64,000 nt of DNA from Eucalyptus grandis (taxonomy: Eukaryota > Streptophyta > Magnoliopsida > Myrtales > Myrtaceae). The position numbers and the translations under genes were made by a program. A model generated the notes under the pieces. It saw only the letters and a program-made list of their open reading frames with translations, had not been told where the DNA came from and ran no database searches. This document shows positions 20,559 to 30,899 of the stretch, in pieces (position 1 is the first letter of the stretch; each line of letters starts with the position of its first letter). The stretch lies in the NCBI RefSeq assembly GCF_016545825.1, contig NC_052616.1, positions 60,781,278-60,845,277 on the forward strand. Direction: 5' to 3'.

Positions 20559-20757
20559 TGTTGGAAATATATCTTGAAGATTCCGATTCCGTGGATTAGT
20601 TTTGGTAAATAAGAAAATAGGAAAATAGAGATTCATTTATTATTTTTCTTGTTTTATTCTTTTGTCTCTTACATTATAAATGTACAAGTGTAATCTAAAT
20701 ATACATAATGAATATACAGAAAAAGCTTTTCTCAAATCTCCATTTCACATTCTGTCA
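20559..20757 (+). repeat. Copia-1 3' LTR
   Basis: Preceded by the polypurine tract GAGGGGGAG. Matches the 5' LTR apart from about three substitutions and two small indels, and ends CTGTCA before AAGTG. Confidence 0.95.
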
Positions 20758-20762
20758 AAGTG

Positions 20763-21168
20763 GTCATTTGTGTGCGTATATTCGTTGGTTGCAGGCGTTG
20801 CTTTTTGATGGATGTTGCAGGTTTGCCTCAATTAGATGCATTGCATCCTCAAGAACTCCCCTCATACATATTCACTTCTATATTAACTACATTTTTTCTT
20901 ATCTATTTTTCGTGTTTTCTAATGATCCATAATATTTGGTCCTTCATGTTTGTGTGGCCAAATAAATGTTGATTATTAACAAGAAATTTGAGGTAAACAA
21001 GGTTGATCAACCTAGGTAAACCGAAATTTGTTAGATGTCAATTTGCTGCCGTCTGCTTCAGCGATGATCAAGTTTTTAGCTCTGCATTTGTGTGATTTCA
21101 CCTGAATCTTCAACGCAATTTGTTTTGTCCCACGGAACAGCATGCGATAGTTACTGTCAATGCACAAA
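20763..21168. other. intergenic, nothing recognised
   Basis: Short open frames without motifs. This is the continuation of the sequence interrupted by Copia-1. Confidence 0.5.
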
Positions 21169-21560
21169 GGGTGCGTTTGGATGGGCATTTAGAAAGCCCA
21201 TTCAGCCCCCAAAGCTCCTTCAGCCAAAGTATAGGTGTTTGGCAACCAATTTCAAGGGGCTTTCAAATGAAAGCCAGCCCTTGGAAATGCTGAAGGTATT
21301 TTTTTCTTCCTAAACTACCCTCATTAATTTTCATATTTCCATTATTGTCCCTGTATTTATTTTTTTTTAAACGAAAAAGGAGTAGCCCTTCCTATCAAAA
21401 GCCCCTTGCGAAAGTTCTTCTTACCAAACGCACATTCAACTCAAAGTGCATTTGCAAAATTTTTTTACCAAACACCATTGCATTTTTCCCAAGTAGCTTT
21501 GGGCTTTCAGCATTTGCATTGGACTCAAAGCCCATTGCAAATGCTAAACCAAACGCAGCC
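21169..21560. mobile_element. MITE with GGGTGCGTTTGG ends (PIF/Harbinger-like)
   Basis: Left end GGGTGCGTTTGG and right end CCAAACGCAGCC are inverted with one mismatch. The arms share 'aaagccc' and 'tttggc/gcatttgc' strings in opposite orientation. It is flanked by AAA on both sides, which would fit a 3-bp target duplication, but in A-rich sequence this is weak. No coding capacity; about 392 bp. Confidence 0.75.
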
Positions 21561-21971
21561 AAAACCGGTTATCTTCAACTATGAAGGGAAGATAAATAAA
21601 AGAATTAGACACAAACATATGCACAAACGTCAAAAAAAAAAAAATACAAACCTCGATATCTTCTCAGGGATATATTCGGTGGAAAAAAAGTTGTAAAAGG
21701 GGTGAGTGCACAAAAGCCCCAGAGAAATAAGGGATTGTAGCTGTGAGAAAATGAATGTGGTTATGAATGGCTTGTTTACACCCACACGTACTTTGAATTT
21801 TGTTGATTCTCTTTCGTTGACCAGGCGTTAGCCATGCCTTCTCCTGCAAGGCAACCTCAACGCAGCAGAGAGAACGAAGAAAAGAATAATAGAAAAACAT
21901 TTTTATAGAAGCTACTTTTCGGGTGACATCATATTTCTACGCGGCTTCTTGCAAATTCCATGTTTTTATAA
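21561..21971. other. intergenic, nothing recognised
   Basis: AT-rich sequence without a supported gene or repeat. Confidence 0.4.
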
Positions 21972-22009
21972 TATGTCGCCGTATATTTTTACTCTTCCAT
22001 GTTATCTCG

Positions 22010-23365
22010 CTCTCCGATGGGATTGTTTCTACCTCAAATCCCTCTAAAGTTCAAAACCTATTTGTTGACCACTTCCGGGAGTTATTGACCTTCTCTCCCC
22101 TGCTGCGAGGCCTTCGGTGGAGGAGATGCGTGCGGTGTTGAGGCACACCCTTGATGCGGATCAAGTACGTTTTATTTCTAGTCCCATCTCGAAGACTGAA
22201 ATTAAAGATACTCTATTCTCTCTTGCGGTGGGTAAGGCTCCTGGCCCTAATGGATACAATGTGGAATTTTTTAAACATTCTTAGGAGATTGTTGGACCTT
22301 CTGTTATTCTGGCAATGAAAGATTTCTTTGAGACGGGCATATTGTTGCGGGAAATTAACACAACTATTTTGGCCCTGGTCCCCAAAGTCCCGAATGCTTC
22401 CAATGTGAATGATTTTCGGCCAATTGCTTGCTGTGACACATTATATAACTTGCTGTGACACATTATATAAGTGTATTACCAAGCTTATTGCTAATCAGCT
22501 CTCTCAGGTGCTACCTTCTATCATTAGTCTGCCCCAAAATGCCTTTGTAAAAGGTAGACACATCAATGACAATATTTTACTTGCTCAGGAGCTATTTTGT
22601 GGTTTTCACAATGATCCTTACTAGCCTAAATGTGTTATTAAAGTTGATTTTAGGAAGGCTTACGATACGGTTAAAGTTGATTTTAGGAAGGCTTACGATA
22701 CGGTGGATTGGAGGTTTATTGAATTGTGTCTGCAGGCTTTCGGTTTCCCCTAGGAGTTCATTGCTCGGGTTATGATTTGCATTCGTACCCCCAAGTTCTC
22801 GGTTGCAATTAATGGGGAACTCCATGGGTTCTTTTCAAGTGGGAGGGGTATTCGTTAGGGTGATCCTATGTCGCCGTATATTTTTACTCTTGTGATGGAA
22901 GTCTTTACAGGTATTCTGGACATTCAAACTTCACATCCGGACTTTGGTTTTTTCTGGCGTTGCAAGCCCACCAGACTTTCTCATCTTTTCTTTGCTGATG
23001 ATGTACTACTCTTCGCTGAAGCTAACTTACCGTCTATTGATCTTCTCAAGAATGGTATCAAGAAATTTTCTAGCTGGAGTGGGCTGATTCCGAATCTTCG
23101 GAAGAGTGAAGTTTTCCTTTCTGGAGGCTCCTCTGACCTTCATGAGGATATCCTCAATAAGCTGGGCTATCAGTTGGGCACCTTTCCTTTCCGCTATCTA
23201 GGAGTACCGGTTATTTCAGTTAGATTGGGGAAAGCTGACTGCGTCTCCTTGGTTAATTCAATCACGGCTCGTGTTCAGTCTTGGACCAATAGATTCCTCT
23301 CCTTTGTGGGGGCGTCTTCAACTTATAAGGTTGGTGCTTCATTCTATACAAGTCTTTTGGGCTAA
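22010..23365 (+). pseudogene. LINE reverse transcriptase domain, broken
   Basis: Read through several frameshifts and stops: AVGKAPGPNGYN, LALVPKVPNASNVNDFRPIA, LYKCITKLIANQLSQVLPSI, QNAFVKGRHINDNILLAQEL, KVDFRKAYDTV, FSVAINGELHGFF, then a stop in the GIRQGDP motif (about 22858) followed by MSPYIFTLVMEVF and FADDVLLF (about 22990-23015, the catalytic FADD). The motif order is exactly that of L1-type RT. Confidence 0.92.
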
Positions 23366-24013
23366 TGTGTTCTTTCTGCCATGTTCGGTTCTAGACCGAA
23401 TTGAGCAAATTTTCCGCCAATTCTTGTGGAGAGGCCCTGAGATGGGTGCAAGTGGTGCTAAAGTCTCGTGGTGTAATGTTTGTCTTCCCAAAAATGAAGG
23501 GGGCTTAGGTATTCATACTCTAAGGGAGAACAACATTGCGTCCATGCTCAAACATATTTGGATTATTTTCTCGGATAAAGAATCCCTGTGGTGTAAGTGG
23601 ATTCATTCCAATTTCCTGAAGCGGAAAAATTTTTGGGTGGTCCCTTGCCCTACTCATTGCTCTTGGGCCTGGAGGAAGTTATTAGATCTTCGTGATCAAT
23701 TTCAACAATATTTCAGATGGAGCATTGGAAATGGGAGGTCGGTCTCCTTTTGGTTCGACCCTTGGCACCCGAATGGTCCTTTATACAAGATCTTTTCTAA
23801 TCAGGATATTTATCGCTCGGGTATATCCCGCTCGCTTGGTTGCTGATGGTTTTGCTACTCCTATGGGCTAGTATATCATTAACATCATGGCTAATTGGTG
23901 GAATCCCCTTCCGGTATTCAACTAAGAGGAGGATCGGTTCCAGTGGCTTCCTCACCCATTCGGTCGCTTCTCCATTGCTTATGCCTAGGATTTGATCCGA
24001 CCGAAGCGTAATG
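23366..24013 (+). pseudogene. LINE ORF2 post-RT region
   Basis: Open frame 23271-23846 with FWANVFFLPCSVLDRIEQ, FLWRGPEMG, VSWCNVCLPKNEGGLGI and FWFDPWHPNGPL, the usual sequence between RT and the zinc-binding domain in plant LINE ORF2. It then decays and is cut by Copia-2 at 24013. Confidence 0.85.
24009..24013. repeat. 5-bp target duplication (TAATG), left of Copia-2
   Basis: TAATG precedes TGATATTGC and recurs at 33511-33515 after CTCCAACA. Confidence 0.9.
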
Positions 24014-24902
24014 TGATATTGCTAGTGTAAACACCTAGAGGGGGGTGAATAGGCGCACAAACTATTTTTCTCAAATACGTATGCAACAGATTGAAATACG
24101 ATCGATGTAGAGAGAGTAAGGAAGAGAAAATCAAACACAGGATTTATAGTGGTTCAGCTTATTCCAAGCCTACGTCCACTCTTCCGCACTGACAGCCCAC
24201 GGGCTGGATTTCACTATGATCAAAAGAGGAGTTACAGCACAGCTTTGCCTTGATTCCACAAAGGTAGATGTTCTATCACACCTCCTCAAGGTCTCTCACA
24301 AATATAGACTCTCTTTTGTATACAAGTATTCGCTCAAGAGATTTATCTAAACAAATAGGAGCTTCAGACTTTGGAATTCTTCTATCGCGCACACCTCGAA
24401 CAACTAAGAACGACTTCCTTATATACTCCTTTATGCCATCATATCCGTTGGCACTTACCAAAGGAATTCCTCCAATCTAACCGTTGGACGAATCAATTAG
24501 GAAGATTGTTCGAGTTATTAAAGGAACATGTTGATAGCCCATCAATCCTGTTCGCCCATACAAACAGGATCTCGGTTTCCATAAGTAGAACCTTCCAATA
24601 ATATATAGACAATCATCGAATCTTCAGTCATTGAATCAATCTTGATCAATCAAAGGATTCTGATATGTCTTCTCCAGCCACGAGATCTTCTTCGATAATA
24701 AGGTTAAATCCCGAACAAACCACTTAGTTCGGATAACCTTTCTTCAACGGATTCGAGACTGTCAATGAGGATAGACTTTGAGTCTTGAGTCTGGCTGTCC
24801 TAGGAAGTCTTCGACTTTAAACCGACGAGTCCGCGACTTTCAGACTAGACCGAAGGATACGTTTTGTCAACTTCAAAACTCTTCATGAGGATTTCTCCAA
24901 CA
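24014..24902 (-). repeat. Copia-2 3' LTR
   Basis: 889 bp. On the minus strand it begins TGTTGGAGAAATCC and ends AATATCA. It pairs with 32622-33510; the two differ by about ten small indels and eight or so substitutions. Confidence 0.95.
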
Positions 24903-24925
24903 ATCTCCCCCTTTTTGATGGTGAC
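24903..24925 (-). other. Copia-2 polypurine tract
   Basis: The minus strand reads AAAAAGGGGGAGAT immediately before the 3' LTR, the standard plus-strand primer of copia elements. Confidence 0.9.
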
Positions 24926-25239
24926 AAAACCTTCCTGCAGATTTGGATAACTTTGACCTGCAAAACATTTCTCAAACACATATGCATATCTTATTGAAAT
25001 AAATGGCTAATAGAATAACACTAGATTCGCAACCACAGAAAATAAGTTAGTCCAATATATGATTAAGCCATTCATAAGATATCAATATTGATAAATAGAA
25101 GCAAATCAAGTTAAATCCAAGTCTAGGCATCCAGACACAAAAACATAGTCAAACGAGTTCAAACCATAAACCTCAAATTTGTCCAAAAAGTTTAATGAAA
25201 GTAAAGAGTTTTTGAATCAAAATCTTGCATCTCTCCCCC

Positions 25240-25980
25240 TTTTTGTCATCATTGAAAAGGATGAGATGAAGTTGAAGAAAACTTGGGAACACGGACAAGC
25301 TGGATATCTTCCATAGACTGAACGATGCCTTCCAGCCTCTTAAAGTCTTCCTTCAGCTGAACAACCTCCTCACTCTTAGCATTGGCCTGATTCTGAATAG
25401 AGAGGGCTTGCATCTTATCATTCAATGAACAGGAAGAAGCTTGACTTTCATTCTTCAAGCTTTGAACTTCGCATCCCAAGGCATAAATTTGTCCTTTCAA
25501 CTCCAAGAGAATGTCCATGATTCTGCGAAAATCTGCTCCATTATCAGTCTGAGTACTTGCTTCTGCTCGTTCTGATGGAGTAAAAGCAGGCGATGGAGGT
25601 TAAGCATAATCTCGCAGATTTGGCGATGAAGCTTCATGACCTTCCTCTGGAAATTGAGATGCAAAAACATCTTCTGGGTCTGCAGGTGAGCGACTGACTC
25701 CTTCACTTTCATCTCGATATGAAGATGTCACTCCTTTTTCCTGATCTCCCCCTGTTTCAATGCCTACGGGTGGAGAAGAGATTCCTTCAGGATCTCCTTC
25801 TCTTCTTTCTTCTTCGGTCTTGCTTGATCTCGCTTCTTGCACTGTTTCTCTTTCTTCATCCTCCTCCTCTGCTTCTTTCGTCATTTGTTCCGAATCTTTC
25901 TCTGGAACAGGACGACTTAAGTTCTTCAATGCCATTGCGAGAGATGGTAATGTCATCGTCATCATCTTCGTCCTCAACGA
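25240..25980 (-). pseudogene. Copia-2 third ORF, charged and coiled-coil C-terminal part
   Basis: Minus-strand frames 25600-25977 and 25249-25518. The first is rich in Glu/Lys/Arg/Ser (e.g. KEAEEEDEERETVQEARSS). The second has a heptad-like pattern (MDILLELKGQIYALGCEVQSL and VVQLKEDFKRLEGIVQSM) consistent with a coiled coil, ending just before the 3' LTR. There is no clear transmembrane segment. This is the C-terminal portion of the extra protein encoded downstream of pol; a frameshift or stop separates it from the upstream part. Confidence 0.6.
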
Positions 25981-26118
25981 GGAGAGCTCTTCTTTTCTTT
26001 GATGGAGCAGCCATGGGCTCCTTCCCTTTTCTCTTAGCGGCGAAGAGAGTTGGTGAGACTTGGCGGAGTCTTCTCCTTGAATTTCTCCAATTCCTTGCTC
26101 GGTTCCTTCCGACGCATT

Positions 26119-27404
26119 TTAGTCACCATTTTCAGTCCTACCACCATTTGATCGCATGATCGAACACAAAGGATTTGTGGAGGCTGAATATTCGGATGTC
26201 CGAATAACTTCGTAACAAGGCTTGGATAAGGGAGTTGACCTCTCGTCCTTCATCATCGCTCTATACATGTGAAACATGATAGTATGAGGGAGAGAGAACT
26301 TCTTTCCACAGAGGATGGCATACATCGCTTTGCCTCGGGGCTTGAAACATCGGTTTTGGAAGTTGATTTCGCCGAAGGCAATTAATCACGCTTTGTGAAG
26401 CGGGGTGTTGAATGCATTCATCCTTGAGTAGGTGATCTTCTCTTCTGTTCTTCTGTCCTTCACCAGTTCAAGAGTGGCCCGAGCAATGGAAACCTTAATC
26501 GGTTGATATCTCCCTCTCTCAACTTCTAACACATCAGCCAGCATATCCATATCGACAACATAGTCTTGATCTTTGACACTGAAGGAAAATCTATTCGCAT
26601 CTAAAAAGCTAAGATTTGAATAGAAATACGCAGTCGCCAAAGATAAGCCTCTGTTGAGTCGAACGTAACTTTTCCAATTGAAGATAACTGAACTTTTCCC
26701 TCAAGTTCACTTTCACAAAGATCCAGAAAATCAAAGTCCACACTTCTAGGGTTTATTACCCCACGCTTCAGCAATTTCGAGTACGATCCTTTTGTTCCTT
26801 TGATCCGAACAAATCTCCCCTTTTTTCCTTGAATTTCAACCGCAATACCCATTTTCGGTTGAAATAAACTGAACAGATTGTCATCATCATTTCCATCTAC
26901 AGATTTGGCCCCAATCCACGAGGATCACTTGGGATATTCGCAAGGGTTTCCTCACCACCCCTTTACGAGCGATTCCCAAACTTTCCATTCTTTTCGAAAG
27001 ATATATTCGTTCCTATATCCTTTTTCTTTAACAAAACTATCAATATAGTTCAAAGGAGTACGAATTCCTTTTAAAGCACGATATAACTTGTAGATAAAAG
27101 CAGGCTTTTGAGTTCTTACGAGGTCTGCTTCCTCGATGATTTCTTCCTGTTGAACAACGTCTTGAGGACTAGTTGATGGAGAGTGACGCTGCCGAGAATG
27201 TTGTGGGCTCGGTTCTTTGATATGGATAAACTTCATCTTCGCAAGATCGAAGTGCGTAGGCCCCTTACTCATTCTCTCGTGGTCCCCGCTTGCGATTCTT
27301 GACGATTTTCGTGAAGAAGACATCTTTAACAGTGTTTGGAAGATTCCTCGCTTGACTTTCCTAGAAAAGATGACAACTTTTTGAAGATTTAGCGATGAAG
27401 ACAA
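26119..27404 (-). pseudogene. Copia-2 third ORF, globular N-terminal part
   Basis: Minus-strand frames 26952-27404, 26601-26852, 26386-26640 and 26119-26325 follow one another and together look like one decayed protein. It has a Ser/Arg-rich start (MSSSRKSSRIASGDHERM), then NYIDSFVKEKGYRNEYIF, VDFDFLDLCESE, AYFYSNLSFLDANRFSFSVK, MLADVLEVERGRY and MYAILCGKKFSLPHTIMFHM. The pattern 'F-Y-x-N-L ... V ... L-x-x-[IV]-L-x-V' recalls the 'putative plant transposon protein' type domain found in extra ORFs of plant retroelements. Function unknown. It is in the same sense as pol and lies where env-like ORFs sit in SIRE-type elements. Confidence 0.6.
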
Positions 27405-27747
27405 ACGGAAGTGGACGATCGATGCTTTCTAGGGTTTTGAGAGTAAAGTGAATAGACAAGAGAAGAGTAATCGATAGTGCTCGTTTGGTTAAAAGGAAGA
27501 GTAAACGAATCGTCACAAAGGAAATAAAAATATGCCTTTTCAAAATAACTGATTTTATCCGTAAAAATAGTTATTTCAAAAATAACTTCCCTTTTGAAAA
27601 TGAATCGATGTAATATATACGGCAACAATTTAAACACGAAACGATGATCGTACCTTTTCAAGATAAGATTGAGAGAGAGAAAGACTTACAAATGGAAGGT
27701 CGAGACAAGACTATTGATAAAGTCTTGTAAGCTCGAGTCCAAAGTCT

Positions 27748-28497
27748 TTAGACTTTGATATCCTCATACCTCGGAATATTGAGTCTGGTCCGTATAGACT
27801 CAAATTGATTTTTCTCCAATGGCTTCGTAAGTATATCAGCCAGCTGATTCTTTGAGTCAACAAAATGAATTGAAACATCTCCATTTTGAACATGATCTCT
27901 AATAAAGTGATGTCGAATTTCTATATGCTTCGCTCTTGAGTGGAGAATTGGATTTTTGGTGAGGTTGATAGCGCTGGTGTTGTCGCAATTAATCTCCGTG
28001 CATGAGTCTTCAATTGCAAAATCTCTTAGCTGTTGTTTTATCCATAGAATTTGCGAACAGCAGACTTCCAAGAGCGACATACTCGCTCGGTTGTTGAAAG
28101 AGACACAAGACTTTGTGTCCTTGAACACCAAGACACTTGTCGTTTCCAAGCAACCGGCAAGTTCCCGAAGTACTCTTTCTATCAACTCGCAACCGCCAGA
28201 TCTGCGTCCCTCGAATATCCCGAAGTTTAAAGTCTCCTTCTTAGGATACCAAAGACCGATGCTTGATGATGAAGCGACGTATTTAATGATGCGTTTGGCA
28301 GCGCTGAGATGGGATTCTCTAGGATCTGATTGAAACCTTGCACAGATGCAAACACTTAACAAAATATCAGGTCTAGAAGCAGTAAGATAAAGAAGTGATC
28401 CGATAATGCTCCTGTACAGCTTTTGATCAACTTTCTTTCCTTCTTCATCTTTGTCTATCTTTAAAGAACTTGACATTGGTATGTCGACCTTTTGCAA
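27748..28497 (-). pseudogene. Copia-2 RNase H
   Basis: Minus-strand frame with KLYRSIIGSLLYLTASRPDI, then a shifted middle part, then ILWIKQQLRDFAI, INCDNTSAINLTKNPILHSR, AKHIEIRHHFIRDHV and VDSKNQLADILTKPL. The D of the CDN motif is kept. The segment around the first aspartate and the ESEY glutamate is out of frame. Confidence 0.9.
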
Positions 28498-28499
28498 TT

Positions 28500-29400
28500 C
28501 TCCAGTCCAAACCTTTTGACAAGATCATTAACATATTTTTCTTGAAAAATAAAAGTTCCTTCTTTCAATTGCTTTATTTGAAGACCAAGAAAGAATGTTA
28601 ATTCTCCCATCATACTCATTTCAAACTCCTCCCCGCATAGACTTTGAAAATTTCTTGCACGTAGACTTTCATTAGAGGATCCAAAATGATATCATCTACA
28701 TATATTTGAACAAGTAAGAAACTTTTGTTTTCCTTCTTGATAAATAAAGTCGTATCTACTTTACCTTGACAAAACCATTTTGTAAAAGGAAATTACTTAA
28801 CTTGTCGTACCAAGCTCGAGGTGCTTGCTTTAAACCATACAAAACCTTTTTCACCAAGACCGAGTCTGCTTCTTTGGGTCTTCAAACCCCGGCGGTTGTT
28901 CCACATAAACTTCCTCATGGATAAATCCATTTAGAAATGCGCTTTTGACGTCCATTTGGAATAACCTGAAATTCTTATAACAAGCAAACGCAAGTAATAG
29001 TCGAATAGCTTCTAACCTTGCCACTGGAGCGTAAGTCTCATCATAGTCTATTCCTTCTTCTTGCGTATATCCCTTGGCCACGAGTCTTGCTTTATTTCGT
29101 ACGACTTTTCCTTTCTCGTTCATCTTGTTTCGAACACCCATTTGGCTCCAATATGCGGTTTTACCTTTTGGTTTGGATGTCAATTCCCAGACATCATTTA
29201 TGCTGAATTGTCTGAGCTCTTCTTGCATAGCTTCAATCCAGCTTTCATCAGATAAAGCTTCTTCTATGCTCTTTGGTTCAATTTCAGAAACAAGAGCCAC
29301 AAAGACTAGACTCTTCTCGCCTTTTGGATCTCAGTGCGAATTCCTTCATTCATTTCGCCAATTATAAGATCTTTGGGATGACTGGATTTATGCTTCCAGG
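28500..29400 (-). pseudogene. Copia-2 reverse transcriptase
   Basis: Minus-strand 28851-29300 reads [57 protein letters not shown] and EQPPGFEDP. The catalytic YVDD block (IYVDDII) is encoded near 28680-28700 in another frame, followed by a decayed MMGELTFFLGLQIKQ. Standard copia RT with at least two frame breaks. Confidence 0.92.
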
Positions 29401-29821
29401 TTACTTGTTGATTTGTCTCGGTTGATGATCTCTTTCTTTATTTGGATCTTCACTAACAACCCGATGCTGGTTTTCCGTAGTCGAGATGCTTCTTGAGTTG
29501 CGAGACTTTGGAGGGTTCAGGAGCTTGTTCGGACTCTTCTTGATGAGTCGACTTGATTCATCTTGCGTTGAGTCTTGAAATTTGACATTCATTGACTCCT
29601 CTACGATCGACTCTTCTTGTTATAGACTCGTAAGCTTTGCTTGAAGTAGAATATCCAAGGAAGATACCTTCATCTGATCTTTCTTCAAACTTACCAACAC
29701 GATCTTTTGCATTTTTCAATATGAAACATTTGCAACCAAATACATGAAAGTATGAAACAATAGGCTTCTTTTCTTTGAATAACTCATAAGGGGTTTTCGA
29801 AGAATAGATCTTAAGAAGACT

Positions 29822-30480
29822 CTATTGATGATATAGCAAGCTGTTGAAACACTTCAAAAATCGAGAAGAAATTTTACTTTCAATTAGAAGAGTTCTAGCC
29901 ATTTCTTGAAGAGATCTGTTCTTTCTTTCCACAACCCCATTTTGCCGAGGAGTATACGGAGAAGAAAACACATGTTTACATCCGTATTCATCACGGAATT
30001 TTGTAAAATCTTGATTTTCAAATTCTCCTCCGTGATCTGTTTTTATACAAGAGATTACACATCCTTTTTCATTTTGAACCTTTTTAGCAAATTTTTCAAA
30101 ATACGAAAAGGTTTCGGACTTACTTGAAAGGAAATATACCCAAGTAAAACGGGAGTAATCATCAACAATTACTAGACAATACTTCTTACCCCCAATACTC
30201 TGAGTCCTGGTTGGTCCGAAGAGATCCATATGCAACAACCGTAGTACATGTTTAGTAGAGACATAATTTATTGGTTTAAATGAATTTCTTACCCTTTCCC
30301 AGGGAATACATGGAGTGCATGAATCGCCTTTTGGTATGGCAATTTGGGTAGACCTCGAACAAGCTGTTTTGATGAGATTTTGGCTAATTGCTTCATGTTG
30401 ACATGACCAAGCTTTTTGTGCCATAAGCTTGCTTCGTCTTGAATTGAGATAAGACATTGCGATTCATTTGGTTTCACATC
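29822..30480 (-). pseudogene. Copia-2 integrase
   Basis: Minus-strand zinc-binding segment LWHKKLGHVNMKQLAKIS and QLVRGLPKLPY, then the core with D in MDLFGPTRT, D in KTDHGGEFEN and E in NGVVERKNRSLQEMAR. All three DDE residues lie in one frame (29822-30457), although the HHCC part is shifted relative to it. Confidence 0.92.
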
Positions 30481-30531
30481 CGGAAGATAGATGTTTCCAT
30501 GTCTTCAACCCGAAAAGATTGAGTAGAGTCT

Positions 30532-30867
30532 TTACCGACTCGAACATGTTCCTTCTTGAAAGAAGATCTTGAAACCAAGTATCACACAATTGACTAATGC
30601 TTTGAGAAGATTGTAATTGAGTCCTTCCACCAAGGAAACATTACTTATTGTGAGAGTCCCAATTTTCACGGTTCCAAATCCCACAATACTTCCTTTGTTG
30701 TTTCCTCCAAATGAAACTTTTCCACCATTTACTTGAGCAAGCTTTATAAAGCAATTTGAGTCTCCTGTCATGTGTCTTGAGCAACCGCTGTCAATATACC
30801 ACTTTACCTGTTTCTTGATGGAGACCTCGCATTTAATAAAGAGTCTCAAGCTTTCTTTGGTACCCAA
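30532..30867 (-). pseudogene. Copia-2 aspartic protease
   Basis: Minus-strand frame with KWYIDSGCSRHMTGD, the intact copia protease active-site block (D-S-G), then VSFGGNNKGSIVGFGTVKIG and ISNVSLVEGLNYNLL. About 110 codons open, so this domain is better kept than in Copia-1. Confidence 0.92.
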
Positions 30868-30899
30868 ACTTTCTTGGGTCCTTTGGTGTTAGTAAGATA

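Larger units (their letters stand above)
15128..20757 (+). mobile_element. Copia-1: complete Ty1/copia LTR retrotransposon, coding-defective
   Basis: 5.63-kb element with a 202-bp 5' LTR (15128-15329), primer-binding site, gag, protease, integrase, RT and RNase H in copia order, polypurine tract (GAGGGGGAG, about 20550-20558) and a 199-bp 3' LTR (20559-20757), flanked by the 5-bp duplication AAGTG. The LTRs differ by about 3 substitutions plus a 1-nt and a 2-nt indel, so insertion was recent relative to neighbouring elements. The polyprotein is nevertheless interrupted by frameshifts in gag, protease, integrase and RT and by stops, so it could move only in trans. Confidence 0.95.
21972..24013 (+). 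mobile_element. L1-type LINE, 5'-truncated, left part
   Basis: Plus-strand non-LTR retrotransposon interrupted at 24013 by Copia-2 and resuming at 33511. Only ORF2 from just upstream of the RT remains (DGIVSTSNPSKVQNLFVDHF near 22015); endonuclease and ORF1 are missing. The 25 bases at its apparent 5' edge (21972-21996) repeat a piece of the RT found at 22867-22891. Two further short tandem duplications lie at 22420-22470 and 22636-22705. Confidence 0.9.
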
